Source: Bacteroidota bacterium (GTDB lineage: Bacteria; Bacteroidota; Bacteroidia; AKYH767-A; OLB10). From it: a DNA stretch of 64,000 nucleotides. Positions within the stretch are counted from its first letter, which is position 1. Every line of letters begins with the position of its first letter. A program made the position numbers and the translations under genes. A model generated the notes under the pieces. The model was not told the DNA's origin. It ran no database searches and saw nothing but the letters and a program-made list of their open reading frames with translations. Shown here piece by piece: positions 48,466 through 58,005 of this stretch. The stretch lies in contig JADKFV010000020.1 of the NCBI GenBank assembly GCA_016717325.1, forward strand, positions 44,022 through 108,021, given 5' to 3'.

Positions 48466-50180
48466 CTAGCTCAACAATCCAAATATATTATCAAGCTTCT
48501 CTGAAATTTCTTTATTGATTTCATCGGGCTTCATAAGCATTATAAGTTGGTAATAATCTCTTTTAGAAAAGTCATTATACACGCCAAGTTTTTTATAGAA
48601 CTCTGGAAAGATAACATCAAGCCATTCGTCTGATAACTTTGCTTTGTGCCACCAATCGTTTTTCAAATCTTTCAAGTAAAGTGGAACGGTTGAATCTTGA
48701 ACAGCTTGCTTCATGGTGTCAACAAGTTTAGCGGAACCAATTGAAGGATATTTCGCTGCAAGAAGTTTTGCATGGCGATATAGCATTTCGGGTTGAGCAA
48801 AATAATTTTCAAGTTCTCTTCTTGTCCAACAGATAATTTTTAGTTTAGGATTGTCTTGAAGATTTGGCAGATTGTCAAAAAGAGCTAACCCTTTTAAGTC
48901 GGAAAAAATTTCTTGTAGTGAAGCAAAATTATTGATTGCCGTTCCTGGAACATTGTCGGCAGTGTATTGAACATTAGCAACTCTTAGCAAGGGTTCAACT
49001 TTATGATTTAGTTTGTTGGCAAAGTGCAGAAGCATTTGTAAGTCAGTAGAACCTTCAAGATAAAGAACATGTTTTTTTGCTCGGGCTAAATAGTATTTCT
49101 CCCAACCTATTTCAGTTAATGCCTTTTGATGTAACGGATTCTCTGTGGGGAAGAAGATTCATTTAATTCAAAAACTTTATTCTCAATCAAAGCGATAATC
49201 TTTGATGCTTCGGCTGCTTCGTCTAAAACTACTTCTGAATGGGAAGCAATTAGAATTTGAGAATTCATGTCATTAGCAACTTGGTTGATGAGTTGAAATG
49301 CTTCTCGCTGTCTGATAACTTCAAGGTGAGCATCGGGTTCGTCAAGTAACAAAATTGTATTGGGGTTTGCATACATGTATGAAAGTAAAAGTAATGTCTG
49401 CTGAAAACCTCTACCGCCTGACGAAATATCGTAACGGATTTTGTCCTCTGTGTATTCCAATTGAATTAACCCTGTTGCTTTAATAAACTCGGGTTTCAAT
49501 AAGTCCGCACCAAACATTGACTTAACACCTTTGCAGAGTTTTAACCACTTTTCTTCTGGGTTATATCCTTTTGGATGTGGTGTGTCAGGATAAAGGATTT
49601 CGTAACAAATATTTCTTAGAACTTCGGCTGTTTTTCCCTCACCAAGTTTTCGTTCAATTGAACCTTGAGTAAGTTTGTCCTCATTGGTAGAAATACCCGA
49701 CATTGGTTGGAGAAAGCCAAAGTGAATTCCTGCACCCGAATTATAAAGTTGAGTAATTTCTTTTGAACCGCTTATAATTCTACATTGAAATGATTCCGCA
49801 TTTGAAAATTCAAATTCTGCTTTACAAACCCAATTTTTTCCCAACTCTTCACCTTGCAATTCCACGTGTAGCTTGACATGCTTGGTTTGTCCTTGCTCGT
49901 TCTTCTCTGTTACTTTCCGGTTTCTCCATAAAAATCTTGCATCTGCGATTGGGCTATTCAATAAATCTTTGCGGTTGATTGTAACAGAACCATTTCTTCC
50001 TAAATCCTTTTTTTGGTGTGCTTGAATAAAATTCGTCACGCCAATTTCCCACAAGCACAACGCTTGAAATATTGTTGACTTGCCAGAGTTATTAGGTCCA
50101 ATAACAACGACTGATTGAGAAAGTGGAAAGGAAATTTTCTCCAGTTTTTTAAAATTGTTTATCGTTACTTTAGTTATCAT
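48466..50180 (-). pseudogene. OLD-type ATPase/TOPRIM nuclease, frameshifted
   Basis: The first frame (50180 to 49116, 354 residues) is an SMC-like ATPase: Walker A VVIGPNNSGKST near residue 28, the signature region RYDISSGGRGFQQTLLLLSYM, Walker B TILLLDEPDAHLEV and the His switch ILIASHSEVVLDEA. It then breaks at an A4 run (minus strand, 49124-49127). One extra A leads to ALTEIGWEKYYLARAKKHVLYLEGSTDLQM, the start of a TOPRIM domain, and on to the stop at 48466. OLD-family proteins cut DNA and serve in phage defence, alone or with partners. No partner gene such as GajB is visible. It sits between core genes, probably an insertion. Restored length would be about 571 residues. Confidence 0.75.
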
Positions 50181-50335
50181 TTTATATTCTTTGTGTTTTC
50201 GGACTGCAATTTAGAGTTTAATCGGTTGCAAAAATATGATTCTATCCGTTCATTTTTGTATTGAAAAACTGTTGGTTCAAAGTTGGTGAGTTGTAATTTG
50301 CATTGCTGCTTTTAAACTGTGCCCTTTTATACCAA

Positions 50336-50369
50336 AAGTTAGCAGGTTTTTTCAAAAACCTGCTTACTT
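50336..50369 (-). terminator. Terminator hairpin after the lpx/ABC operon
   Basis: GCAGGTTTTT (50342-50351) pairs with AAAAACCTGC (50354-50363), extended by AAG/CTT at the ends. It lies about 77 bases past the ABC ATPase stop; the T tail is weak. Confidence 0.6.
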
Positions 50370-50445
50370 CTGGTAATGCCGAACAACTTCAAAAGAAAAA
50401 TTTTCCAAAACCTAAGTTGCTTCGGTATAAGTAAATTATGCACCA

Positions 50446-51075
50446 TTAATTTTTCCATTCCTCTATATCTATATTTTTCCTGCAAAGGAATATTTCATCC
50501 TTCATGCTGTTCGATCCTATTATTACAATCCGGTTACCGGTATATTCTGTCATTAACGATTGATACCACACCGTGCCTTGTGCATCGAGATTGGTAAGTG
50601 GTTCATCTAAAAAAAGATAAGGCGAATTGCTCATAATAGCCAACGACAATTTCAGGCGTTGTTTCATTCCCGATGAAAAATATTTTATCTGTTTTTCTTT
50701 CGCCTGTTCCAATCCACATTTGCTTACAAACTCTTCTATCGATTTCAGATTGTTATTCATTTGCTTAAACTTAAAGTAAAAATTTACCTGTTCGCTCAAT
50801 GTAAATTCTTCTATCAGGTCCATGTATGGGGCAGCATAGCTAAGGTGTTGATAGCAGTTATTTGTATTCACCTGCAGGTTGGCAATTGCATATTCCACCT
50901 TACCGGCCGATGGCTCCACATAGCCGGCAATTACTTTAAGCAAGGTGCTTTTGCCCGAACCATTGCTGCCAATAATGGCAACCCCTTCGCCATCGTATAT
51001 GGTGGTGGTTATGTTGCGAAATACTATATGCTTTCCAAATTTTTTTGTAATGCCCGAAAGTGTGATAGATGCCAA
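50446..51075 (-). CDS. ABC transporter ATP-binding protein without a visible permease
   Basis: A 209-residue ATPase: Walker A AIIGSNGSGKSTLLKVIAG (about 32-50), signature FSSGMKQRLKLSLAI, Walker B PYLFLDEPLTNLD. The switch His is not obvious near the C-terminal end, where IIGSNSMKDE stands in the expected place. It starts 11 bases after lpxA and is part of the lpxC/fabZ-lpxA operon. This position is common in Bacteroidota. The membrane partner and substrate are not in the window; a lipid or envelope role is inferred from the operon. Confidence 0.85.
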   Translation of the reverse strand: MASITLSGITKKFGKHIVFRNITTTIYDGEGVAIIGSNGSGKSTLLKVIAGYVEPSAGKVEYAIANLQVNTNNCYQHLSYAAPYMDLIEEFTLSEQVNFYFKFKQMNNNLKSIEEFVSKCGLEQAKEKQIKYFSSGMKQRLKLSLAIMSNSPYLFLDEPLTNLDAQGTVWYQSLMTEYTGNRIVIIGSNSMKDEIFLCRKNIDIEEWKN

Positions 51076-51086
51076 GGGTCAATCAG

Positions 51087-51878
51087 TTAATTATCTAATT
51101 GCGGCATATATCCTTTCATAATTCCGCGGGTAGCCTTGCGAATAAAATCAACAATATGATTGCGGTGTGGGCCGGCAGCACATTGCCCTTCAACCATTTC
51201 AAGTGCTTTAGGCACCGTGTGGTTTTCAACAAATATATAGCGGTAAATATTTTGTATTTCAGCAATCTCTTCGTTGGTAAATCCGCGTCTGCGCAACCCT
51301 ACCGAGTTAACACCTATATATGCCAGCGGTTCGTGGGCCGATGAGGTGTAAGGTGGCACATCTTTGCGCACAAGCGAACCTCCGCTTATCATTACGTGCG
51401 AACCAATATGTACAAACTGATGCACGGCACACAAGCCGCCAATGATAGCGTAATCGTCAATGGTAATATGTCCGGCAAGGGTAACACCATTAGCAAGTAT
51501 ACAATGGTTACCTATCATGCAATCGTGTGCAACGTGTGTATAAGCCATCAGCAAATTATTTTTTCCCAACACCGTTTTGCCGGCAGCTATTGTTCCCTTA
51601 TTCACGGTAACAAACTCGCGAATAATGGTGTTGTCGCCAATCTCTGCAAAAGTAATTTCACCCGCATATTTCAAGTCTTGCGGCACTGCACTTATTACTG
51701 CTCCCGGAAAAATATGACAACCCGCCCCAATGCGTGCGCCATCGAAAACAGTAACACTATTTTCTATTTTAGTATTGTCGCCAATCACCACATCATCGTG
51801 CACTACGGTAAACGGTCCTATGCTTACATTTTTACCTATTGTTGCTTTACTGCTTACTACTGCAAGGGGTGATATCAT
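51087..51878 (-). CDS. lpxA: UDP-N-acetylglucosamine acyltransferase
   Basis: First step of lipid A synthesis: moves a 3-hydroxyacyl chain from ACP to UDP-GlcNAc. The 263-residue product is a left-handed beta helix of hexapeptide repeats (SSKATIGKNVSIGPFTVV, IGDNTKIENSVTVFDGARIGAG), with the catalytic His in THVAHDCMIGN and the VHQFVHIGSHVMI region. The ATG at 51878 is chosen over upstream in-frame codons. It lies 11 bases after lpxC/fabZ. Confidence 0.95.
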   Translation of the reverse strand: MISPLAVVSSKATIGKNVSIGPFTVVHDDVVIGDNTKIENSVTVFDGARIGAGCHIFPGAVISAVPQDLKYAGEITFAEIGDNTIIREFVTVNKGTIAAGKTVLGKNNLLMAYTHVAHDCMIGNHCILANGVTLAGHITIDDYAIIGGLCAVHQFVHIGSHVMISGGSLVRKDVPPYTSSAHEPLAYIGVNSVGLRRRGFTNEEIAEIQNIYRYIFVENHTVPKALEMVEGQCAAGPHRNHIVDFIRKATRGIMKGYMPQLDN

Positions 51879-51889
51879 GTATATTATTA

Positions 51890-53332
51890 TTAATTTTTCT
51901 TTACTATCGATGCCATCATTTCTGCTTCCAACACCACTTTGTCGCCTACGTATGCGCAACCTTTCATAAGAATAATTCCTCTGCGAATGGGCTGCAACAA
52001 TTCCAAATCGAAAATAATGGTATCGCCCGGCAATACTTTTTGTTTGAATTTGGCATGATCAATTTTCATAAAATAAGTAAGGTAATTTTCGGGATCGGGC
52101 ACTGTGCTAAGGGCAAGTATACCGCCTACCTGTGCCATGGCTTCTATCTGAATTACGCCCGGCATTATTGGGTTGCCCGGAAAGTGGCCTTCGAAAAACC
52201 ACTCATTCATGGTTACATTTTTGAGCCCAACAACTCGTGTGTCGGTAAGCTCCAAAATTTTATCGACCAACAAAAACGGAAAACGATGCGGCAGTATCGA
52301 TGATATTTTATTTATATCGTACACAGCCGGTTTATTCAAATCGAAAGTGCGCACTACGCTTTTCAATCGCTTCGATTTTATATGGGCTTTTATTTTTGCA
52401 GCAAATTCCACATTGGCCTTATGGCCCGGACGAGCCGCAAGTATATGCGCTTTGAGCGGTGTACCCACCAATGCAAAATCGCCAACTATATCAAGCAATT
52501 TGTGGCGTGCAGGTTCATTCATATAGTGCATGGCTATGTGATTCAACACCCCTTTGCCTTCCACTTTTATATCGGGTTTATTAAACACTTTGCGCAAATG
52601 GTCCATATCTGCATCGGGTATATCCTGACTTACAAGCACTATGGCATTATTCAAGTCGCCCCCTTTTATCAAATTATTTTTTAGCAATGGCATCAACTCA
52701 TGCAAAAAAACAAATGTACGGCAGCGCGATATTTCCGAGGCAAACTCACGCATCGAATGTATTTGTGCATGTTGTGTGCCTAGCACATCGTTGTCGTAAT
52801 CTACCATTACCGTTACCCTGAAATCGGCACTGGGCACTGCCAGCATTTCTACCTTGCGCGAAGGATCTTCGTAGGTCAGCGTTTCGTCAAGCACATAATA
52901 TTTGCGCTCGGCCTTTTGTTGCTGCACGCCCACCTTTTGCAACGCCTCTACAAAAGCATGCGCACTGCCATCCATTATTGGCAACTCGGGGCCCGTAATT
53001 TCTATAAGGGCATTATCTATTTCGAGGCCGGCCAAGGCAGATAGTAAATGTTCGGTAGTATTTACACTCGCACCATTTTGCGTAAGGGTGGTGCCACGTG
53101 CTGTATCGGTTACATTGTCTACATCGGCCTGTACTTCGGGGTTGCCGGGCAGGTCGGTTCTGCGAAAACGGTAGCCATAATTTTCGGCTGCAGGCATTAT
53201 CGTTACCGTGCATTGCTTGCCCGTGTGAAGCCCTACCCCACTTATGGTTACGCTGTTTTTTAATGTGGTTTGCACCAATCCCTCACCTTGTGTAACATTT
53301 GCTACGGTAGAAGTTTCTGCTGTTAATTCCAT
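51890..53332 (-). CDS. lpxC/fabZ: Fused UDP-3-O-acyl-GlcNAc deacetylase / 3-hydroxyacyl-ACP dehydratase
   Basis: A 480-residue fusion typical of Bacteroidota. The N-terminal ~310 residues are LpxC, the zinc deacetylase of the committed step in lipid A synthesis: SGVGLHTGKQ, NTTEHLLSALAGL (zinc His), and MHYMNEPARHKLLDIVGDFAL (zinc His and Asp). The C-terminal ~155 residues are FabZ, with ILPHRFPFLLVDKI and the catalytic EGHFPGNPIMPGVIQIEAMAQ, which dehydrates hydroxyacyl-ACP and so competes for the same acyl pool. The ATG at 53332 is the normal start; upstream in-frame codons are non-coding. It is first in the lpx operon. Confidence 0.97.
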   Translation of the reverse strand: MELTAETSTVANVTQGEGLVQTTLKNSVTISGVGLHTGKQCTVTIMPAAENYGYRFRRTDLPGNPEVQADVDNVTDTARGTTLTQNGASVNTTEHLLSALAGLEIDNALIEITGPELPIMDGSAHAFVEALQKVGVQQQKAERKYYVLDETLTYEDPSRKVEMLAVPSADFRVTVMVDYDNDVLGTQHAQIHSMREFASEISRCRTFVFLHELMPLLKNNLIKGGDLNNAIVLVSQDIPDADMDHLRKVFNKPDIKVEGKGVLNHIAMHYMNEPARHKLLDIVGDFALVGTPLKAHILAARPGHKANVEFAAKIKAHIKSKRLKSVVRTFDLNKPAVYDINKISSILPHRFPFLLVDKILELTDTRVVGLKNVTMNEWFFEGHFPGNPIMPGVIQIEAMAQVGGILALSTVPDPENYLTYFMKIDHAKFKQKVLPGDTIIFDLELLQPIRRGIILMKGCAYVGDKVVLEAEMMASIVKKN

Positions 53333-53911
53333 TTTATAACTTTTGGGTGCGCAAAGATAATCTTTTGTTTCAACGTAAAAAGCCCTGTATATACTTGCAT
53401 CTTTCCGGTGTTTATTAAAATTCAAAGCTGATGCAATCAGAGTAGACAGGAAAAAAGGAAAATACTTTTTATTGCGGGGGCTGGTTAGCCCTCCGTTTGC
53501 AAATGGCTTTAGCCATTGGCAATAAAATACGCTACGCATGTTGCCCCATTACTTTTTTCTTTTGCACAAATTGAAAATTCGGTTTTATCAAACCAACAAA
53601 AAATTTATGATGGTATGCCGTTCTCAAATTTAATTGAACATTACATGCGAATAAAAAATTCCTCAAATAGTTTGCAGCATAATAATATTTTTACATTTGC
53701 TGCACGTTTATTCTCAACCTATGAATAAAAATGAAATATATTCCGTGGATATACCAACTGCTTCTCAAACTAACAACACGCTATTAACTATTGACAATAA
53801 AACACTTGAAAAAAATTGAAAGCCTTAAATGCAGATATAGTAGACAAAAAGCTTTGTATAGCCATGAGTTGGTGGACAGGCTAAAAAGACAAACCATCAA
53901 AATAATTACAA
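53333..53911. other. Intergenic stretch with two small palindromes
   Basis: About 580 bases between the core lpx operon and the accessory island. No convincing gene. Two adjacent small hairpins, GGGCTGGTTAGCCC and AATGGCTTTAGCCATT, lie near 53475-53517; the left edge of the island is probably here. Confidence 0.5.
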
Positions 53912-54751
53912 ATGACAATTAAGGCTGAAAATATTTTAAAACTTACCGAGAGCGACTTACGACAATACAAGTTACACCTTGCTTGTTACAACGGACACGA
54001 ACAGCCATTAACTGTTTATTTGCAAGGTTGGGACAGTTGGGTTGGTTGGAATGAATGGCGTGGAAATAAGAACGACTTTAACAGAAAATATATTTTTAGT
54101 TTAATTCAATTTTATCACGAACCTAACAAATGGCTTTTTGGCGGCATTTTTAAAGTAGCAAATAGACTTGAAGACTGGGCAGACACAGAAGTTGGTTATG
54201 AACTTGAATTAGTTGATTTACATAAAGAGTTAATCGGACGACTGGTAATTGACTTTTATCGCTATCAAGGTATGCGTGGGCGAGCATTTTTACTTGAAGG
54301 TTATTACAAGAACTTTGTTATATCTGAAATTCTTAAAAAACCATTTGACGGTATTAATTTTCCAGGATACGAAAATATTAACATTGACTTTCCAGAATTA
54401 GAGAAAGTTATCAAATATCAAAAGAATGACTGGAAAGGTGCATTGGAGAATGTGAAAGGTGTTTATATAATTGCTGACAAATCAAACGGAAAAAAGTATG
54501 TTGGTTCTGCATACGGAGACTTTGGTATTTGGTCAAGGTGGGCAGTTTACGTTGGGACAGGACACGGCTTTAATGACGAATTGACTAAAATAATATCCGA
54601 AAACGGCATTGACTATGCAAGACAAAATTTTAGATTCAGTTTATTGGAATATCGTTCTTTGCGAATTGACGACAACGTGATAATAAACAGGGAATCTTAT
54701 TGGAAAGAAGTATTATTAACAAGGGGACATTTTGGCTATAACAAAAATTAA
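53912..54751 (+). CDS. GIY-YIG nuclease-family protein with N-terminal unknown domain
   Basis: A 279-residue protein. The C-terminal ~100 residues are a GIY-YIG domain: GVYIIADKSNGKKYVGSAYG from about 183, the Arg in IWSRWAVYVG, and the metal-binding Glu in INRESYWKEVL. The N-terminal ~170 residues (YLQGWDSWVGWNEWRGNKNDFNRKYIF ...) have no recognised fold but occur with GIY-YIG in Bacteroidota and other bacteria. Probably a DNA-cutting enzyme. It stands alone, with palindromic spacers after it, as a single-gene cassette. Confidence 0.8.
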   Translation: MTIKAENILKLTESDLRQYKLHLACYNGHEQPLTVYLQGWDSWVGWNEWRGNKNDFNRKYIFSLIQFYHEPNKWLFGGIFKVANRLEDWADTEVGYELELVDLHKELIGRLVIDFYRYQGMRGRAFLLEGYYKNFVISEILKKPFDGINFPGYENINIDFPELEKVIKYQKNDWKGALENVKGVYIIADKSNGKKYVGSAYGDFGIWSRWAVYVGTGHGFNDELTKIISENGIDYARQNFRFSLLEYRSLRIDDNVIINRESYWKEVLLTRGHFGYNKN

Positions 54752-55085
54752 ATGGTAAAGGACTAAAACATTGACGAAATGAAAACACCAGCAGGTAACA
54801 GCACATTTGCAAGAGGGGGGTTTCGTGCTCCTCAGACAGTTTTGTGGTTAATGAAAGTGCCGTTCTCCGAATGAATATTTGTGCTGAAAAGCCCGCCCAT
54901 CGCAAATCTGCCAAACGTTACGAGCAACCCTAACAGACCGAAACAACAACTATGAACCAACAGAAAAAAACACCAGCCGCACAAATGGCACATTTGGTTT
55001 TGCCCGACACACCAGCCAACCCTTCGCAAAACCAAAAGAGCTAAAAGTTCCCAATGCTCGACTAAAGATGTGTAAAACTTTTTGT
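54752..55085. repeat. Palindromic spacer element between cassettes
   Basis: Holds a ~115-base imperfect inverted repeat (GTAACAGCACATTTGC near 54796, GCAAAT..GCC..CGTTAC near 54902-54925) and a second hairpin: TTGGTTTTGC (54994-55003) with GCAAAACCAA (55026-55035), loop with CCGACAC and CAACCC. No gene is seen. Confidence 0.55.
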
Positions 55086-55138
55086 GGACTTTTTATGTCC
55101 ATTTCAGAAGAGTTCTTATCTTTGGACAAAATTTGTCC
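55086..55138 (+). promoter_or_regulatory. Controller operator pair and promoter of the restriction-modification operon
   Basis: Two 15-base sites of the form GGAC-N7-GTCC: 55086-55100 and the perfect palindrome GGACAAAATTTGTCC at 55124-55138, centres 38 bases apart. TATCTTTG (55117-55124), a Bacteroidota -7 box, touches the second site. The HTH gene starts at 55142. Confidence 0.7.
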
Positions 55139-55141
55139 TGA

Positions 55142-55465
55142 ATGGCAACCGTAAAAAAACATACAACATTTGGAGAACAACTCAGACAACTGAGAGAAAC
55201 TGCCGGTATGACTTTGAGAGAAGTTGCTGCAAATATTGAAATTGACCCTTCTCTACTTGCTAAAATTGAGCGTAACCAAAGACAGCCGACAAAACATTTA
55301 ATCAAAAATATCGCTGACTTTTTTGAAGTTAATGAAAAAGAGTTGCTCGAAGAATTTTTGAGTGACCAGATTGCTTACAAAATATTGGATGAAGAAGCAG
55401 ACTTGAATATTCTGAAAGTCGCAGAAGAAAAAGTAGCATATATCAAAACGTTGCGAAATGAGTAA
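55142..55465 (+). CDS. XRE-family helix-turn-helix regulator, likely restriction-modification controller (C protein)
   Basis: A 107-residue protein with an N-terminal HTH (FGEQLRQLRETAGMTLREVAANIEIDPSLLAKIERNQRQPTKHLI, about 10-53) and a C-terminal dimer helix. It overlaps the methyltransferase start by 8 bases. Controller proteins of this size bind paired operators in front of their own gene, first activating or later repressing the operon, so that methylation precedes cutting. The two GGAC-N7-GTCC sites just upstream are the probable targets. Longer than the smallest C proteins (about 80 residues), so it may have extra contacts. Confidence 0.8.
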   Translation: MATVKKHTTFGEQLRQLRETAGMTLREVAANIEIDPSLLAKIERNQRQPTKHLIKNIADFFEVNEKELLEEFLSDQIAYKILDEEADLNILKVAEEKVAYIKTLRNE

Positions 55466-57056
55466 AATAATAAATATCGAACCATTCAACCAAGAACTAC
55501 CAAGTGACTTTGCAGACAGGTTAGGTATAAATTACACCCAACAAGTAACAGCTAAGCACAAGAAAGAAAACGGACAATTTTTTACTCCGACACCAATTGC
55601 CCGACTTTTGGCTTCTTATTGCGATTTAAGTAAAGCATCAATTAAAATTTTAGACCCTGGTTGCGGAACTGCAATTTTATCGTGTGCTTTGATTGAGCAA
55701 ATCACATATAACTCAAACGATATTGAGCGAATTGATTTAGTTGCTTATGAGACCGACCTTGAATTAATTCCGTTTTCACAAAAAGCACTTGATCATCTGA
55801 AAGAATGGCTTTTGAATAAAGGTGTTCAATTCAACTATGTGCTACTCAAATCTGATTTTGTTCTAGACAATGCTTCTATTCTTAGAGAAAATAAGTTGCC
55901 AAGTTTGTTTGAAGAAACAAAGAAGGTTGATGAAGATTTCGACATCATTATTTCTAACCCACCCTATTTCAAGCTTTCCAAAGATGATAAAAGAGTATTT
56001 GCTTCACAAGAGTTAGTCAGCGGGCAGCCCAATATTTATTCAATTTTTATGGGAATTGCAGCGAAATTACTTTCTGAAAATGGTGAACTAATATTTATCA
56101 CACCAAGAAGCTTCGCATCAGGAAATTATTTCAAAGCGTTCAGAGAGCTGTTTTTTAATACAGTTCAGATTAAAAAGATACACTTGTTCAATTCTCGAAA
56201 AGACACCTTCAACCGTGATAGCGTTTTACAAGAAACTGTTGTAATAAAGGCAATCAGAGAAAAAATAGACCCAAACAAGAAAGTGCTTGTTTCTTCAAGC
56301 GCAGCCATTAAAGATATTTTTGAGCCAACAATAAAATATTTCAATTCTTCGGAACTCATTGACCTGAACTCAAAGGAGAAAATTTTGCATTTGCCAACAA
56401 GCGACAAAGAAGAAAGTATTTTGAATTTGGTTTCAAATTGGGAAAATGTTTTGAGTGATTTCAATATAAAAATTTCAACGGGTCCAGTTGTTTCGTTCCG
56501 TGCGTTAGACTATATCCAAAATAATTACGAAAACGGGACAGTATTTTTAGCTCCTTTGTTTTGGCTTCACAACGTAAACAAAATGATTTTGGAATGGCCA
56601 AAACAACTGAAAGAAAAAGGGCAATTCATAAGAATCGAAAGCGGCTCAAAATCTTTGTTGATACCCAACAAGAACTACATTCTTTTAAGACGATTTAGCA
56701 CCAAAGACGACAAGAGCAGATTAATTGCAGCCCCTTATTTCTGCAACTATGCCAAATCGGATTATATCGGAGTTGAAAACAAAGTAAACTACATATATAG
56801 AAAAGACGGGCATTTAGACCGTGACGAAGTAGTTGGACTTTGTGCCTTGCTCAACAGCGAATTGTTTAACACTTACTTCCAAATCTTTAACGGTAATGTA
56901 AATGTAAGTGCTACAGAATTGAGAGAAATGAGATTTCCACCATTAAACAACATAAAAGAAATAGGCAATAAAATCATATTGTCCAATGATTATTCAATGA
57001 ACAATGTAAACAGCATTGTGAATGAACTTTTTGAATTGGAAGTAATAATGAACTGA
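55458..57056 (+). CDS. Type II DNA adenine-N6 methyltransferase (BsuBI/PstI-type set)
   Basis: A 532-residue gamma-class adenine methyltransferase: motif X FFTPTPIARLL (41-51), motif I ILDPGCGTAILSCALIE (64-80), and catalytic NPPY at 167-170 (DIIISNPPYFKLS). The C-terminal half is the target recognition domain. It methylates its own recognition site so the partner nuclease cannot cut it. The partner is BsuBI/PstI-like, so the recognition site may be CTGCAG, but this is inferred from family only. It is placed between the controller (8-base overlap) and the nuclease (2 bases before). Confidence 0.88.
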   Translation: MSKIINIEPFNQELPSDFADRLGINYTQQVTAKHKKENGQFFTPTPIARLLASYCDLSKASIKILDPGCGTAILSCALIEQITYNSNDIERIDLVAYETDLELIPFSQKALDHLKEWLLNKGVQFNYVLLKSDFVLDNASILRENKLPSLFEETKKVDEDFDIIISNPPYFKLSKDDKRVFASQELVSGQPNIYSIFMGIAAKLLSENGELIFITPRSFASGNYFKAFRELFFNTVQIKKIHLFNSRKDTFNRDSVLQETVVIKAIREKIDPNKKVLVSSSAAIKDIFEPTIKYFNSSELIDLNSKEKILHLPTSDKEESILNLVSNWENVLSDFNIKISTGPVVSFRALDYIQNNYENGTVFLAPLFWLHNVNKMILEWPKQLKEKGQFIRIESGSKSLLIPNKNYILLRRFSTKDDKSRLIAAPYFCNYAKSDYIGVENKVNYIYRKDGHLDRDEVVGLCALLNSELFNTYFQIFNGNVNVSATELREMRFPPLNNIKEIGNKIILSNDYSMNNVNSIVNELFELEVIMN

Positions 57057-57057
57057 T

Positions 57058-57994
57058 ATGAGTAAAATAGAAGAAGCACAAGAGATATTAAGAGCGTTAG
57101 GACTGCCGCCAGCACAATACAACGAAATGGCGGCTTTAACATTTTTAGCGGTTTGCAACATCAAAGAAAATGACAAGTGGGCAAAAGCAACACGCCAAAG
57201 TTTAGGCGTTACAAAAGGGATAATGACTTTTGTAAATGAAAACTATGGTAAATCATACGCCCCAAACACAAGAGAAACTTTCAGAAGGCAAGTACTTCAC
57301 CAATTCGTTCAAGCAAGAGTCGTTGATTATAATCCAGACAATCCAAGTCTTCCTGTCAATAGCCCAAGAGCACATTATGCCTTGACATCTGAAGTTTTGG
57401 AAGTCGTAAAAACATTCAAAACAAGAAATTGGAAGAATGCTTTGAAAAACTTCATTGATACAGTTGGTAAACTTTCGGAGGTCTATTTGAAAGAACGAGA
57501 ATTGATTCAAATTCCATTAGTACTTCAAAATGGTGAAATTCTAAAACTTTCTGCAGGGAAACACAATGAGGTTCAAGCTGCAATAGTTGAACAGTTTGCC
57601 CCCCGGTTTGCAAATGGTGGAACACTGCTTTACTTGGGCGACACAGCCAAAAAAGGATTTGTTTGTTGACGAGAAAGGATTGAAGGACTTAGGAATACCG
57701 ATTGACCAGCACAGCAAACTGCCCGATGTTGTAATTTATGACAATAAAAGAAAGTGGTTGTTTTTAATTGAAGCTGTTACTTCACACGGCCCTGTTTCTC
57801 CGAAACGACTTTTGGAATTAGAAGATTTTTTGAAAAACTGTAAAGTCGGAAAAGTCTATGTAACTGCTTTTCCTGATATGTCAGAGTTTAAAAAACACTC
57901 GAATAATATAGCTTGGGAAACAGAAGTTTGGCTAATGGAAGTACCTGACCATATGATACATTTTAACGGAGATAGGTTTATGGGGCCGAGATAA
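57058..57994 (+). pseudogene. BsuBI/PstI-family restriction endonuclease, frameshifted
   Basis: The first frame (57058-57669) gives the N-terminal HTH-like specificity part (EILRALGLPPAQYNEMAALTFLAV, YAPNTRETFRRQVLHQFVQA) typical of BsuBI/PstI nucleases. The frame breaks at an A6 run (57649-57654). With one A fewer the reading continues KKDLFVDEKGL and then the nuclease core KLPDVVIYDNKRKWLFLIEAVTSHGPVSPKR, the hallmark of PF06616, to the stop at 57994. The restored protein would be about 311 residues, normal length. A live methyltransferase beside a broken nuclease is possible, but so is a read error. Confidence 0.8.
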
Positions 57995-58005
57995 AAAAAA
58001 TAAAT

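Noticed and set aside
7795..49127. Programmed -1 ribosomal frameshifting in porX, hepT and the OLD nuclease
   Set aside because: Only hepT (A AAA AAT) resembles a slippery heptamer; the family members known to me are normally in one frame, and a homopolymer read error explains all cases.
53516..53728. Open frame of 70 codons in the gap before the GIY-YIG gene
   Set aside because: No domain, signal or neighbour support.
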